Shown here piece after piece: positions 56,084-64,000 of a stretch of DNA of 64,000 nucleotides (positions are counted from its first letter, which is position 1; each line of letters opens with the position of its first letter). Source of the DNA: Bacillus sp. sid0103 (GTDB taxonomy: Bacteria; Bacillota; Bacilli; Bacillales_B; DSM-18226); assembly GCF_019219025.1 (NCBI RefSeq), contig NZ_JAHUWN010000009.1:124001-188000 (forward strand). The letters run 5' to 3'. A program made the translations under genes and the position numbers. The notes beneath the pieces were generated by a model. It searched no databases. It worked only from the letters and a program-made list of their open reading frames with translations, and was not told the origin of the DNA.

Positions 56084-56698
56084 TTACTTAATCGTTTTTT
56101 TATTGATATCAAACTGCGCTAAAATTTCAATAAGCTGTTCTTTTGTATCTGCAATCGAACCATTATTGTTAATTACGGCATCCGCGAGCCTAATTTTTTC
56201 AGACAATGGCATTTGAGAATGGATCCTCGCTTCTGCATCCTCGACCGATAGATTATTTCTTGCGATTAATCTCTTTAATTGAGTTTCATTGTCAACAAAA
56301 ACTAGTAATGTTTTATCCACCATATACGTCAGCTTACTTTCGAAAAGTAATGGGATATCTAAAACAACCACTTCTTCCCCATTTTGTTTCGCCTTTTCGA
56401 CTTGGGCACTCATCCTTTTTCTGACTTCAGGGTGAACAATATTGTTTAATAATTGTCTTTTTTCTTCATGATGGAAAATAATCGAGCCCAGTTTTTGACG
56501 GTCAATTTCTCCATCGGCTATTAATACCTCTTCACCAAATTCAGCTATAATCTTAAAATATGCAGATTCACCTTTCATTACCGCTTGGCGTGCTTCAATA
56601 TCTGCGTCAACCACTGTGATATTCAATTCTTTGAAAAAGTTTGAGACCGTACTTTTACCACTGGCAATACCGCCTGTTAAACCGATAACTAATGTCAT
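56084..56698 (-). CDS. coaE: Dephospho-CoA kinase
   Basis: 204 aa P-loop kinase: TLVIGLTGGIASGKSTVS (Walker A), VVDADIEARQ, and VVVLDIPLLFESKL. It phosphorylates dephospho-CoA in the last step of CoA synthesis. I chose ATG 56698 with AGAGGAT upstream; ATG 56704 would be too close to it. It is downstream of ytaF across a repeat. Confidence 0.95.
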   Translation of the reverse strand: MTLVIGLTGGIASGKSTVSNFFKELNITVVDADIEARQAVMKGESAYFKIIAEFGEEVLIADGEIDRQKLGSIIFHHEEKRQLLNNIVHPEVRKRMSAQVEKAKQNGEEVVVLDIPLLFESKLTYMVDKTLLVFVDNETQLKRLIARNNLSVEDAEARIHSQMPLSEKIRLADAVINNNGSIADTKEQLIEILAQFDINKKTIK

Positions 56699-56751
56699 CC
56701 CCATATCCTCTTTCTGGTTATTTCAAGGTATATACTTTGAATTTTAATAAC

Positions 56752-56897
56752 TATCTAGCTTCAGCGCCCAGCGACTAGTAGACTTCGCTCTCCTCCCTAC
56801 GATAAGTCAACATCGAATCGCTGTCGCTCTTCGTGTTTCCTTTATCTCAGTCAGAGCGCTCCAGTCTATACGTCGCTAAACGGGCGCTTCCGCTTTT
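56752..56897. repeat. GC-rich dispersed intergenic repeat
   Basis: CTATCTAGCTTCAGCGCCCAG ... CAGAGCGCTCCAGTCTATACG and GCTAAACGGGCGCTTCCGC. It shares its ends with the 4111 and 52919 copies, but the middle is a different variant. It overlaps the ytaF stop codon. Confidence 0.8.
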
Positions 56898-57531
56898 ATA
56901 ATTTCCAAATCCCTATGATGATTAATAAAACCCCTGGCAAAAAGGTAAACTTTTGAATCCATTCAAACTTGTGAAAAAACGTTCCACTTTTTATTCCCAA
57001 TAGGACAAATAACGAACTCATAATCGCGACAGTAAACGCTAAATAGTAGGGTGAAAAACCTAGCATCGCCGCACCAATCCCAGCTCCAAAGGCATCTAGC
57101 GACAAGGCAAATCCTAACATTAATGCTTCAATCCCGGTAATCGTACCCGATAAATCGAAATCAGCCGACATCGGCTTTTTCAATATGTTAATTGCTAATC
57201 CGAGGGACTTAATCTCAAAATTTACGATTGTTTTTTCCTGTTCGAGTACGTCTTTTTCTTTTTCTGGCCTGAAAAATTGAAAAAGTACCCAAGCACCAAG
57301 ACCAATAAGGATGATTCCCCCTAGGCTGGAAGTAATTCTTGGTGATAAAACTTTTTCGAGTCCGTGTCCAATTGATACTGCGATCATTAAAGATATCGCC
57401 GAGCAACTTGCAATAATAATAATTGACCTAAGCGGCATTACCATTTTTCTTAGTCCATAGGTAAACCCAACACTAAAGCTGTCAAGGCTAAGAGCAAAAG
57501 CAAGGATGAGAAGTGATAACAACTGAACCAT
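56896..57531 (-). CDS. ytaF: Sporulation membrane protein YtaF (MntP-like)
   Basis: 211 aa with six predicted membrane helices in two halves, each with the MntP-type acidic motif: ALSLDSFSVGFTYGL (helix 1) and ALSLDAFGAGIGAAML (helix 4). MntP proteins export Mn2+; YtaF is its sporulation paralogue, with unproven transport. I chose ATG 57531 with AAGGAG upstream. Operon order polA-mutM-ytaF-coaE as in B. subtilis. Confidence 0.88.
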   Translation of the reverse strand: MVQLLSLLILAFALSLDSFSVGFTYGLRKMVMPLRSIIIIASCSAISLMIAVSIGHGLEKVLSPRITSSLGGIILIGLGAWVLFQFFRPEKEKDVLEQEKTIVNFEIKSLGLAINILKKPMSADFDLSGTITGIEALMLGFALSLDAFGAGIGAAMLGFSPYYLAFTVAIMSSLFVLLGIKSGTFFHKFEWIQKFTFLPGVLLIIIGIWKL

Positions 57532-57629
57532 GATGTCTAGGGCTCCTTCCTCCAAAATCATTACGATAGTATATGGCAGGAGCCTATCAATGGTTAATGT
57601 TATTCTATTCTTACTTTTTTACTTTTCGT

Positions 57630-58463
57630 CTACACTTGGACCTTTTGGCAATTCGGGCAATAATGGGTTCCCCTGCCCCCTACAGTGGTCTTTTCTAAAG
57701 GTGTACCGCACCGTTTACACTCTTCCCCTTTTCGACCGTATGCATATAATTCAAGTTGGAACATACCAATCTCCCCTTGAGAATTAACATATGAACGAAT
57801 CGTACTTCCTCCCTTTTTGACTGCTTCACTCAAGGTCGCAACAATTTCACGATGAAGAAGGGAAATTTCATTTATATCGAGTGTGTTTGCCAGACGTTCA
57901 GGATGGATACCGGCCCTAAAAAGCGCTTCATCGACATAGATATTACCAAGACCGACAAAGACTTTTTGGTCTAATAAGGCCGTTTTTATTTTCCGATTCG
58001 TTTTTTTCAGCTTTTCAGCTAAATACTCGACGGTAAATTCTTCTGAAAAAGGTTCAGGGCCCAGTCCTATCAGGGGCTCTGTTAAGAATTCATCGCCTTT
58101 TTTATATAGGTGCATAGTACCAAACTTTCGAACGTCCCGATACCTTAACTCGGTCCCATCTGTGAAATGAAAGAGAACATGTGTATGTTTATCAAAGGGC
58201 TCATCTTTAGGATATAGGCCGTACTTCCCTTCCATTCTTAAATGGGAAACTAATGCGAAATTTCCAGTATAGATAATTAAAAATTTCCCTCTTCGACCCA
58301 CATCGATAATGGTCTCCCCACTCAATGCATCTATAAATTGTTCAACTTCTAGTGGGGATTTTATGATTTTAGGCCAATAGACCGTTATATCTTTGATGGT
58401 TTTATTAACAACTAATTTTTTCAATGTTTTCCGTACGGTTTCTACTTCAGGAAGTTCAGGCAA
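57630..58463 (-). CDS. mutM: Formamidopyrimidine-DNA glycosylase
   Basis: 277 aa. The catalytic N-terminus is PELPEVETVRKTL (Pro2, Glu3), H2TH helices follow (VGLGNIYVDEALFRAGIHPE) and the C-terminal zinc finger is CKRCGTPLEKTTVGGRGTHY-CPNC. It excises 8-oxoguanine and nicks the DNA. The start is TTG at 58463 with AGGGGGG upstream. It follows polA by 14 nt. Confidence 0.96.
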   Translation of the reverse strand: MPELPEVETVRKTLKKLVVNKTIKDITVYWPKIIKSPLEVEQFIDALSGETIIDVGRRGKFLIIYTGNFALVSHLRMEGKYGLYPKDEPFDKHTHVLFHFTDGTELRYRDVRKFGTMHLYKKGDEFLTEPLIGLGPEPFSEEFTVEYLAEKLKKTNRKIKTALLDQKVFVGLGNIYVDEALFRAGIHPERLANTLDINEISLLHREIVATLSEAVKKGGSTIRSYVNSQGEIGMFQLELYAYGRKGEECKRCGTPLEKTTVGGRGTHYCPNCQKVQV

Positions 58464-58477
58464 GATAGCCCCCCCTT

Positions 58478-61114
58478 TTATTTCGCATCAAACCAAGTTG
58501 GTCCGTAGGCATAATCCACTTTCAATGGCACCTTCAATTCAAGTGCATTCTCCATCACGTCTGGGACTAACTTTTTCAAAATTTCTACTTCTTCCTCAGG
58601 TGCTTCAAAAATTAATTCATCGTGGACCTGAAGTAAGAGGCGTGTCTTTAAACCTTTGTCTTTTAAGGTATCGTCCATATCTATCATGGCTTTTTTAATG
58701 ATATCTGCGGCACTGCCTTGAATTGGAGTATTCATAGCTGTTCTTTCTGCAAAGCTTCTGATGTTGAAATTACGGGCTGTAATTTCAGGAATATATCTTC
58801 TTCTTTGCATCAGCGTCGAAACATATCCTTTCTGCTTGGCTGAATGAATAATATCATCCATGTATTCTTTGACACCAGGATAGGTATCAAGATAACGTTC
58901 TATGAATTGACCTGCTTCTTTCCTAGTTATTCCTAAGGATTGGGAAAGACCATAATCACTGATTCCATATACTATTCCAAAGTTAACGGCTTTTGCCTGA
59001 CGTCTCATGTTAGAGGTTACCTCATCTTTATTGACATGGAAAACCTCCATCGCTGTTTTTGTGTGAATATCCATATCTTCTTTAAATGCCTGAATCAACT
59101 TTTCATCACCAGCAATATCTGCGAGAACGCGGAGTTCAATCTGTGAATAGTCAGCAGCAAAAATGATCCAACCTTCCTCAGACGGAACAAAGGCTTGTCG
59201 AATTTTCCGACCTTCTTCCAAACGAATCGGGATATTTTGTAAATTAGGATCAATCGAACTTAACCGTCCTGTCGCGGTTAAGGTTTGTTGATATCTTGTA
59301 TGTACTTTTCCGGTTTTAGGATTAATCACCTTTAGCAATCCTTCTATATAGGTAGATTGAAGCTTACCTAACTGTCTGTAAAGGAGGATGTGTTCAATAA
59401 TTTCATGATCTTCCGCTAATTTTTCCAATACATCTGCTGAAGTTGAATAACCTGTTTTTGTTTTCTTTATGGCAGGCAGATTTAATTTTTCGAATAAAAT
59501 CACACCTAATTGTTTTGGTGAGTTGATATTAAATTTTTCTCCTGCTAATTCACATATCTTCTCTTCAATCTCAATCAATCGTTCATTGAGCTCTTTACCC
59601 ATAGTCTGAAGTCGTTCTTGTTCCACTTTAATCCCGCATGATTCCATATCGGCCAATATAAGTGATAATGGCATTTCAAGTACGGTAAATAATTCATATT
59701 GTTCATTTTTCCTTAATTCATCTTCAAGTATATCTCGTAGATCAAACATGGCCAGACTTTTTCGGACAAGATGTTCTGCAAGCTTCGTTGCTTCAGGGAC
59801 TTTTCGCTTCGCCCCTTTTCCATAAAAAGATTCATCTGACTGGATCGTATGTATATCGAATCGTTTGGTAATGGCTGCGAGATCCTCAATGTTTTCTGAA
59901 GGATTTAAGATATAGGATGCCATCAGGATATCAAAATCGACACCTTTTAAATGAATATCATATCTTCTTAATGAGACTTCAGAACGCTTGGCATCATAGA
60001 CTATCTTCTTTTTACTTTCATCCTCTGCCCATTTTTTGAAGGCGTCCGATTGCAATACTTGGTCTGTAGAAAAGTAGAAATGTCCCTTTTCATTTACAAG
60101 GGAGAAGCCGATAATCTCTGCATAATGATAATTTTCATCCAACATTTCAATATAAAAATAATTGTTTTCTGCAAACAACTCTTCCGTTATTTCTGCTGGA
60201 GTCTGAAACTCAATCTCTTCCAGCTCGGGCTCTTCTGTCATGTCAGGACCTTCTCCTAGTTTGTCCAATAAGGAATGAAAGCCTAATTCTTTAAATAGAG
60301 CCACTAATTTATCTCGTGTAAACCCCTCATAAGCGATGGTGTCTATATCCACTTCAATAGGTGCTTGTCTTTCAATCGTAGCAAGCTCTTTGCTCATAAC
60401 GGCCTGGTTCTTAAATTCTGCTAATTTCTCTTTAAGCTTATTTCCATTTACCTGATCAATGGAAGCTAATAAATTTTCAAGTGTAGTAAACTCCTTTAAA
60501 AGCTTGATGGCAGTCTTCTCACCCACTCCAGGGACACCTGGGATATTATCGGAAGGATCTCCCATTAATCCTTTCATATCAATAATTTGCTCAGGTGTGA
60601 GTCCATATTTTTCAGCGACATGTTCAGGGGTATATTCTTCAATATCCGTAATACCTTTACGGGTAATTCCAACTGTTGTTGAAGGAGAAGAGAGTTGTGT
60701 TAAATCTTTGTCTCCGGAGATTACCTTTACTTCATAACCATCATTTTCAGCACTTAATGACAACGTACCGATGATATCATCGGCCTCATAATTCTCAAGT
60801 TCGTATCTAGAGATTCCATATGCATCAAGAAGGTCACGGATAAAAGGAAATTGCTCCGATAATTCAGGTGGAGTTTTTTGTCTTCCACCCTTATATTCAC
60901 TAAATGTTTTATGACGAAAGGTCGTTTTTCCCGCATCAAATGCTACAAGGATATGGGTCGGCTTTTCATCTTCAAGAATTTTCATAAGCATCATCGTAAA
61001 GCCATATACGGCATTCGTGTGAATTCCTTTATCGTTATTAAGCAGGGGTAATGCAAAAAATGCTCGGTAAGCAATACTATTTCCATCTATAAGGACAAGT
61101 TTCTTCTTTTCCAA
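58478..61114 (-). CDS. polA: DNA polymerase I (exonuclease-inactive 3'-5' domain)
   Basis: 878 aa. The N-terminal 5'-nuclease domain (about 1-290) includes LIDGNSIAYRAFFALP and VISGDKDLTQL. In the middle domain the exo I motif D-x-E is replaced (FYIEMLDENYHY), so 3'-5' proofreading is probably lost, as in other Bacillus PolA. The polymerase has motif A DYSQIELRVLADIAG, motif B RRQAKAVNFGIVYG and motif C LLQVHDELIFE. It acts in Okazaki processing and repair. The start is TTG at 61114 with GGTGG upstream. Confidence 0.97.
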   Translation of the reverse strand: MEKKKLVLIDGNSIAYRAFFALPLLNNDKGIHTNAVYGFTMMLMKILEDEKPTHILVAFDAGKTTFRHKTFSEYKGGRQKTPPELSEQFPFIRDLLDAYGISRYELENYEADDIIGTLSLSAENDGYEVKVISGDKDLTQLSSPSTTVGITRKGITDIEEYTPEHVAEKYGLTPEQIIDMKGLMGDPSDNIPGVPGVGEKTAIKLLKEFTTLENLLASIDQVNGNKLKEKLAEFKNQAVMSKELATIERQAPIEVDIDTIAYEGFTRDKLVALFKELGFHSLLDKLGEGPDMTEEPELEEIEFQTPAEITEELFAENNYFYIEMLDENYHYAEIIGFSLVNEKGHFYFSTDQVLQSDAFKKWAEDESKKKIVYDAKRSEVSLRRYDIHLKGVDFDILMASYILNPSENIEDLAAITKRFDIHTIQSDESFYGKGAKRKVPEATKLAEHLVRKSLAMFDLRDILEDELRKNEQYELFTVLEMPLSLILADMESCGIKVEQERLQTMGKELNERLIEIEEKICELAGEKFNINSPKQLGVILFEKLNLPAIKKTKTGYSTSADVLEKLAEDHEIIEHILLYRQLGKLQSTYIEGLLKVINPKTGKVHTRYQQTLTATGRLSSIDPNLQNIPIRLEEGRKIRQAFVPSEEGWIIFAADYSQIELRVLADIAGDEKLIQAFKEDMDIHTKTAMEVFHVNKDEVTSNMRRQAKAVNFGIVYGISDYGLSQSLGITRKEAGQFIERYLDTYPGVKEYMDDIIHSAKQKGYVSTLMQRRRYIPEITARNFNIRSFAERTAMNTPIQGSAADIIKKAMIDMDDTLKDKGLKTRLLLQVHDELIFEAPEEEVEILKKLVPDVMENALELKVPLKVDYAYGPTWFDAK

Positions 61115-61133
61115 TTACATCCACCTTCCAAAA

Positions 61134-62552
61134 TCACCTTAAATATTTATCCAGTTCGATAATAAACTCGCTTCCTTCACCCAAATCACTTCTAACACTT
61201 ATATTTCCATGATGGGCTTCAATTAAATGCTTAACAATCGCTAGCCCAAGCCCCGTTCCACCAGAGTTCCGGCTTCTCGCTCGGTCGACACGGTAAAATC
61301 GTTCAAAAATACGCGGAATTTCTTCTTTACTAATTCCAATCCCCGTGTCTTTTACATGGACTCGTACATTTTCACCATGATCGAGAAGAATAATTTTCAC
61401 ATCCCCTTCAAGAGGAGTATACGAAATTGCATTGGCGATCAAATTAATAAACACTTGTTTTAAACGGTCTGAATCACCATGGACCATCACTTGATTTTGT
61501 TTACAAACAAGGTCAAGCTGGATGTTCTTCGCTTGTGCTTTTTCGCTAAAAATGGCAATAACATCTTTTAAAAGCGCGTACAAATCAAGTTCCTGAATAT
61601 TTAATTTGAAGCCTTGCTGTTCTATTTTTGAAAGATCCAACAATTCTTGTATAAGGGTTTGCAGGCGATCACTTTCTTTGCGAATAATGGAAAGAAACGC
61701 TTCCAATGTTTCTTTATTGTTCATAGCACCATCCAATAGCGTTTCCGTAAACCCTTTAATAGAAGTAACTGGGGTTTTTAATTCATGGGATACGTTGGCC
61801 ACAAAATCCTTACGCATTTGCTCGAGTTTTTTAATTTCAGTTATATCATGAAATACGAGCAATACCCCTTTCCAAACATTATTTGTTCCAATAATCGGGA
61901 CACCATATACAATAAAGTATCTTCGTTCAATAAATAAAGGAACAAGTATTTGTCTGTTAACCTTTTTTTCGGTCCGAAAAACTTCGGCAACTAACTGACA
62001 AATTTCCTCATAATCAATAACTTCATAATAAAGCTTATTTAAATAATTTGTTGGATTCACATGAAAAATATCAATATATCCTTTATTTATTAGATTTATG
62101 TACCCGCGACTGTCAATTAACACTAAACCAGAGCCCATATTTTCAATTAATGCACTTAGCCTGTCCTTCTGCATTTCTTGTGCTTTGGTGAGTTCTTGAA
62201 GGTTTTCAGCTAGCATATTAAGCGATGATCCAAGCATTCCAGTTTCATCTAATCGATTTACTTTGGTCCTGGCCCGGTAATTTCCTTTAGCCAGTTCAAT
62301 AGCGACATTTGTTGCCGCTTCAATTGGTTTTGTATATTTTGAGGTAATTCTTAACCATAGGAAAATTATGATTATAAATGCAATCCCAAGGCAAATGGAA
62401 AGAACCCACAAAATTTCTATTTTAAGATGTTCATCTAATGACTCTAAGTAATAGCTTTTAAAAAATAGACCTAACAAGATTCCTAATCCAACTAATACTG
62501 CAATAATTAATATAATTAGTGAAATTAGCAGTCCTTTTCGGAATTTGGTCAT
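61134..62552 (-). CDS. phoR: Phosphate-response sensor kinase PhoR lacking the extracytoplasmic domain
   Basis: 472 aa. Two membrane helices (about 7-30 and 47-67) are separated by only about 16 residues, whereas B. subtilis PhoR (579 aa) carries an extracytoplasmic domain of over 100 residues there. HAMP-like (RITSKYTKPIEAA), PAS (ENMGSGLVLIDSRGYINLIN), HisKA (ANVSHELKTPVTSIKGF) and HATPase (NAISYTP; DTGIGISKEEIPRIF; GTGLGLAIVKHL) are complete. The ATG overlaps the phoP stop (ATGA). It is presumably the partner of PhoP. Confidence 0.92.
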   Translation of the reverse strand: MTKFRKGLLISLIILIIAVLVGLGILLGLFFKSYYLESLDEHLKIEILWVLSICLGIAFIIIIFLWLRITSKYTKPIEAATNVAIELAKGNYRARTKVNRLDETGMLGSSLNMLAENLQELTKAQEMQKDRLSALIENMGSGLVLIDSRGYINLINKGYIDIFHVNPTNYLNKLYYEVIDYEEICQLVAEVFRTEKKVNRQILVPLFIERRYFIVYGVPIIGTNNVWKGVLLVFHDITEIKKLEQMRKDFVANVSHELKTPVTSIKGFTETLLDGAMNNKETLEAFLSIIRKESDRLQTLIQELLDLSKIEQQGFKLNIQELDLYALLKDVIAIFSEKAQAKNIQLDLVCKQNQVMVHGDSDRLKQVFINLIANAISYTPLEGDVKIILLDHGENVRVHVKDTGIGISKEEIPRIFERFYRVDRARSRNSGGTGLGLAIVKHLIEAHHGNISVRSDLGEGSEFIIELDKYLR

Positions 62553-63265
62553 TCTCCTTTTGGCTCCTCCATTTTATAACCCAAGCCCCGTATCGTCTTG
62601 ATATATACTGGCTTTTTGGTTTCCACTTCAACTTTTTCTCTTAAATGAGAAATATGCACATCGACAATTCTAGTATCGCCAGCAAAGTCGTAATTCCAAA
62701 CAGCACTTAATAATTGATCACGTGTCATGACGCGCCCTTTATTTTGAGCAAGAAAAAGAAGCAATTCAAATTCCTTTAAAGTTAACTCCAACAGATTATC
62801 ATTAAAATGAGCCTCATATTTTTCAGGATTAATTCTTAAATTACCGATTTGTATTTGCCCTGTTTCTTCCCCACCTACATTAGTAGTCTCCGTTTGAATT
62901 TGTATTCTTCTGAGGATTGCTTTGACGCGGGCTATCACTTCTCTTGGACTAAAGGGCTTCACCATGTAATCATCAGCACCAAGTTCAAGACCCAAGATTT
63001 TATCAAACTCATCATCCTTGGCAGTTAACATCAAAATTGGGGTCATGATTCTCTTTTGTCTAAGCTGTTTGCATACTTCCATCCCATCCATTTTAGGCAG
63101 CATAAGATCCAAAACAATGATATCAAGGGATTGTGTCTCAGCAATTTGTATTCCCGCTTCGCCATCCATTGCTGTTAGGACTTCGAACCCTGCTTGCTCC
63201 AAATTATATTGTAGTAACGTAACAATTGATTGTTCATCATCGACAACTAGAACTCTATTTTTCAT
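62549..63265 (-). CDS. phoP: Phosphate-response regulator PhoP
   Basis: 238 aa OmpR-family regulator. The receiver has RVLVVDDEQSIVTLL, phospho-acceptor Asp in IIVLDLMLPKMDG, and KPFSPREVIARV. A winged helix follows with LTLKEFELLLFLAQNKGRV and YIKTIRGLGYKME. It activates Pho genes and controls wall teichoic/teichuronic acid switches. I chose ATG 63265 with GGGGGA 4-7 nt upstream. A PhoP-box half-pair lies 61-77 bp upstream. Confidence 0.96.
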   Translation of the reverse strand: MKNRVLVVDDEQSIVTLLQYNLEQAGFEVLTAMDGEAGIQIAETQSLDIIVLDLMLPKMDGMEVCKQLRQKRIMTPILMLTAKDDEFDKILGLELGADDYMVKPFSPREVIARVKAILRRIQIQTETTNVGGEETGQIQIGNLRINPEKYEAHFNDNLLELTLKEFELLLFLAQNKGRVMTRDQLLSAVWNYDFAGDTRIVDVHISHLREKVEVETKKPVYIKTIRGLGYKMEEPKGE

Positions 63266-63325
63266 ACGATCCCCCACTTTTTTAGTTACCTCCATTATAA
63301 TAATAATGCTAAATTATTATCTAGA

Positions 63326-63342
63326 TTTACAAAACTTTAACA
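63326..63342 (+). promoter_or_regulatory. Candidate PhoP box (autoregulatory)
   Basis: TTTACA-AAACT-TTAACA on the + strand: two TTHACA hexamers separated by 5 bp, the arrangement bound by a PhoP dimer. It lies upstream of phoP and overlaps the end of the micro-ORF in repeat copy B. Confidence 0.55.
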
Positions 63343-63429
63343 AAGGCTATTTACGCAAGATTGTTTTTTTCGTATAAGTTCATCCACCCGTACAACAAGT
63401 TGCTTCGTGGCATCTTTTCGTAAGGACAT
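63337..63429 (-). CDS. Putative 30-aa micro-ORF within repeat copy B
   Basis: The ATG at 63429 opens 30 codons, MSLRKDATKQLVVRVDELIR then KKQSCVNSLC. The first 21 codons are shared with copy A at 443 downward. Of seven base differences in these codons, five are at third positions and four are silent; two of the other three are conservative (I/V, M/I). That pattern suggests past or present coding selection. No ribosome binding site is visible at either ATG, so translation is doubtful. Confidence 0.3.
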   Translation of the reverse strand: MSLRKDATKQLVVRVDELIRKKQSCVNSLC

Positions 63430-63512
63430 TAGCGATATTGCCTAGAGACCTAGTAAATGAGCTTTATTTAACTCCAAAAACAATAAAGTTTATGAAAAGA
63501 GCCTTAACAAAA
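63362..63512. repeat. Dispersed ~155-bp repeat, copy B
   Basis: Partner of 374-530 in the same orientation, between the MaoC-family terminator and phoP. With the phoP promoter region it explains the 63266-63567 gap. Confidence 0.75.
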
Positions 63513-63543
63513 AAGGAATGTGAATTGGTCACATTCCTTTTAT
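63508..63543 (-). terminator. Terminator after MaoC-family gene
   Basis: AAAAGGAATGTGACC / TTCACATTCCTTTTTT stem with a T-run on the minus strand. Confidence 0.85.
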
Positions 63544-63567
63544 TTATACATTATTTCCACTTTTTTA

Positions 63568-64000
63568 TCAAAAATTATCCAAGGTCTTCGCATGTATTTC
63601 TTCTAAGCGGTGTGGCGGGCAAACTTTCACCTTGCCTTGAATGACAGGCTCGTTCTTTTCATTGATTCCTAGGACACTAATTACAATGGTATGCTCATCT
63701 CTTAATACTTCAATCACTTCGAACAAGAACTCGACCGATCCATAATGGTAAACAGGTTTAGGAAACAAGATTTCTTGACTTAAAATATGACTCCCAGGAC
63801 CGGGTAGATATTTTGAGATGGCTGAGGTGATTATTCCTGTCAGCATGATACTTGGAACAATCGGTTTTTCAAAAGGAGTCTGTGATGCATAATCATGCTG
63901 AATATAGAGGGGATTTGCATCGTCAGTTAATCCTAGATAAAGCAGGAGATCTTTGTCTTCTATTTTTTCAGTCATAGATAATTTTTCACCGACAGTAATT
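63568..64000 (-). CDS. MaoC-family hydratase, 5' end outside the window
   Basis: 144 codons are visible. The frame stays open to the right edge and the upstream codons read ITVGEKLSMTEKIEDKD, typical of the N-terminal strand of MaoC/hotdog dehydratases. The ATG at 63975 is therefore probably internal. The hydratase motif is LGLTDDANPLYIQHDYAS, with the D-x-N-P-x-(H/Y) segment carrying Tyr in place of the usual His. It may be a variant enoyl-CoA hydratase or a non-catalytic hotdog protein. It lies upstream of phoP. Confidence 0.82.
   Translation of the reverse strand, partial: ITVGEKLSMTEKIEDKDLLLYLGLTDDANPLYIQHDYASQTPFEKPIVPSIMLTGIITSAISKYLPGPGSHILSQEILFPKPVYHYGSVEFLFEVIEVLRDEHTIVISVLGINEKNEPVIQGKVKVCPPHRLEEIHAKTLDNF

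Overview
The window is chromosomal DNA of a low-GC, Gram-positive, endospore-forming member of the Bacillaceae (Bacillus sensu lato). The evidence is the presence of gerE, gerM, sspI, ytaF, ytxC and lonB, strong GGAGG-type ribosome binding sites, frequent TTG/GTG starts, T-box and L-box leaders, and a gene order that follows the Bacillus subtilis lon-clpX-tig to polA-phoPR segment almost gene for gene. I infer no species. Nearly all genes lie on the minus strand, so the window is read right to left.

Layout in + coordinates. 1-5.6 kb: protein quality control (lonA 5' end, lonB, clpX, tig). 5.6-12.2 kb: ysoA, a 52-bp tandem repeat array, tRNA-Arg, ysnB, rdgB, rph, gerM, murI, ysmB. 12.4-16.2 kb: a block that interrupts the B. 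subtilis-like order. It holds an HesB-like protein, an orphan PAS histidine kinase, a duplicated MpsC/DUF2294 protein, a 39-aa ORF, gerE and a class-D-like sortase. 16.3-29.7 kb: sdhCAB, yslB, lysC with a lysine riboswitch, uvrC, trxA and the fatty-acid degradation cluster lcfA-fadR-fadB-etfB-etfA. 29.8-36.8 kb: a 27-aa membrane miniprotein, yshE, mutS2, polX, cvpA-like yshB, zapA, rnhC and a pterin dehydratase. 37.1-38.0 kb: an accessory NERD-domain protein flanked by short tandem arrays. 38.2-49.5 kb: T-box-controlled pheST and thrS, a SpoU methyltransferase, sspI, an M42 peptidase, a dUTPase, ysdA, and infC-rpmI-rplT behind an L20-type leader. 49.5-54.6 kb: ytxC, dnaI, dnaB, nrdR, a small cytosolic protein, and speD behind a structured leader. 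54.9-64 kb: gapB with a CcpN box, coaE, ytaF, mutM, polA, phoR, phoP and the 3' part of a MaoC-family gene.

The genes are mainly core housekeeping: replication initiation and repair (dnaB/dnaI, polA, mutM, uvrC, polX, mutS2, rnhC), translation (pheST, thrS, infC operon), TCA cycle/gluconeogenesis/beta-oxidation (sdh, gapB, fad/etf), and spore biology. Regulation visible in the sequence includes two T-boxes, one lysine riboswitch, an L20 leader with an AUU-start infC, a perfect FadR operator, a CcpN box, a PhoP box and several sigma-A promoters.

The least ordinary content is between or just inside the genes. It comprises a pair of about 155-bp repeats carrying a conserved micro-ORF near both ends of the window, a 52-bp x 5 array, three 20-21-bp arrays, a GC-rich palindromic repeat family, a MITE-like element, GGTGTCAGGCACC palindromes (two of them inside coding sequence), two unlisted small membrane-protein ORFs, a possible RBS-sequestering speD leader, and a PhoR that lacks the extracytoplasmic sensor domain. 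I found no CRISPR array, insertion sequence, prophage or defence island.
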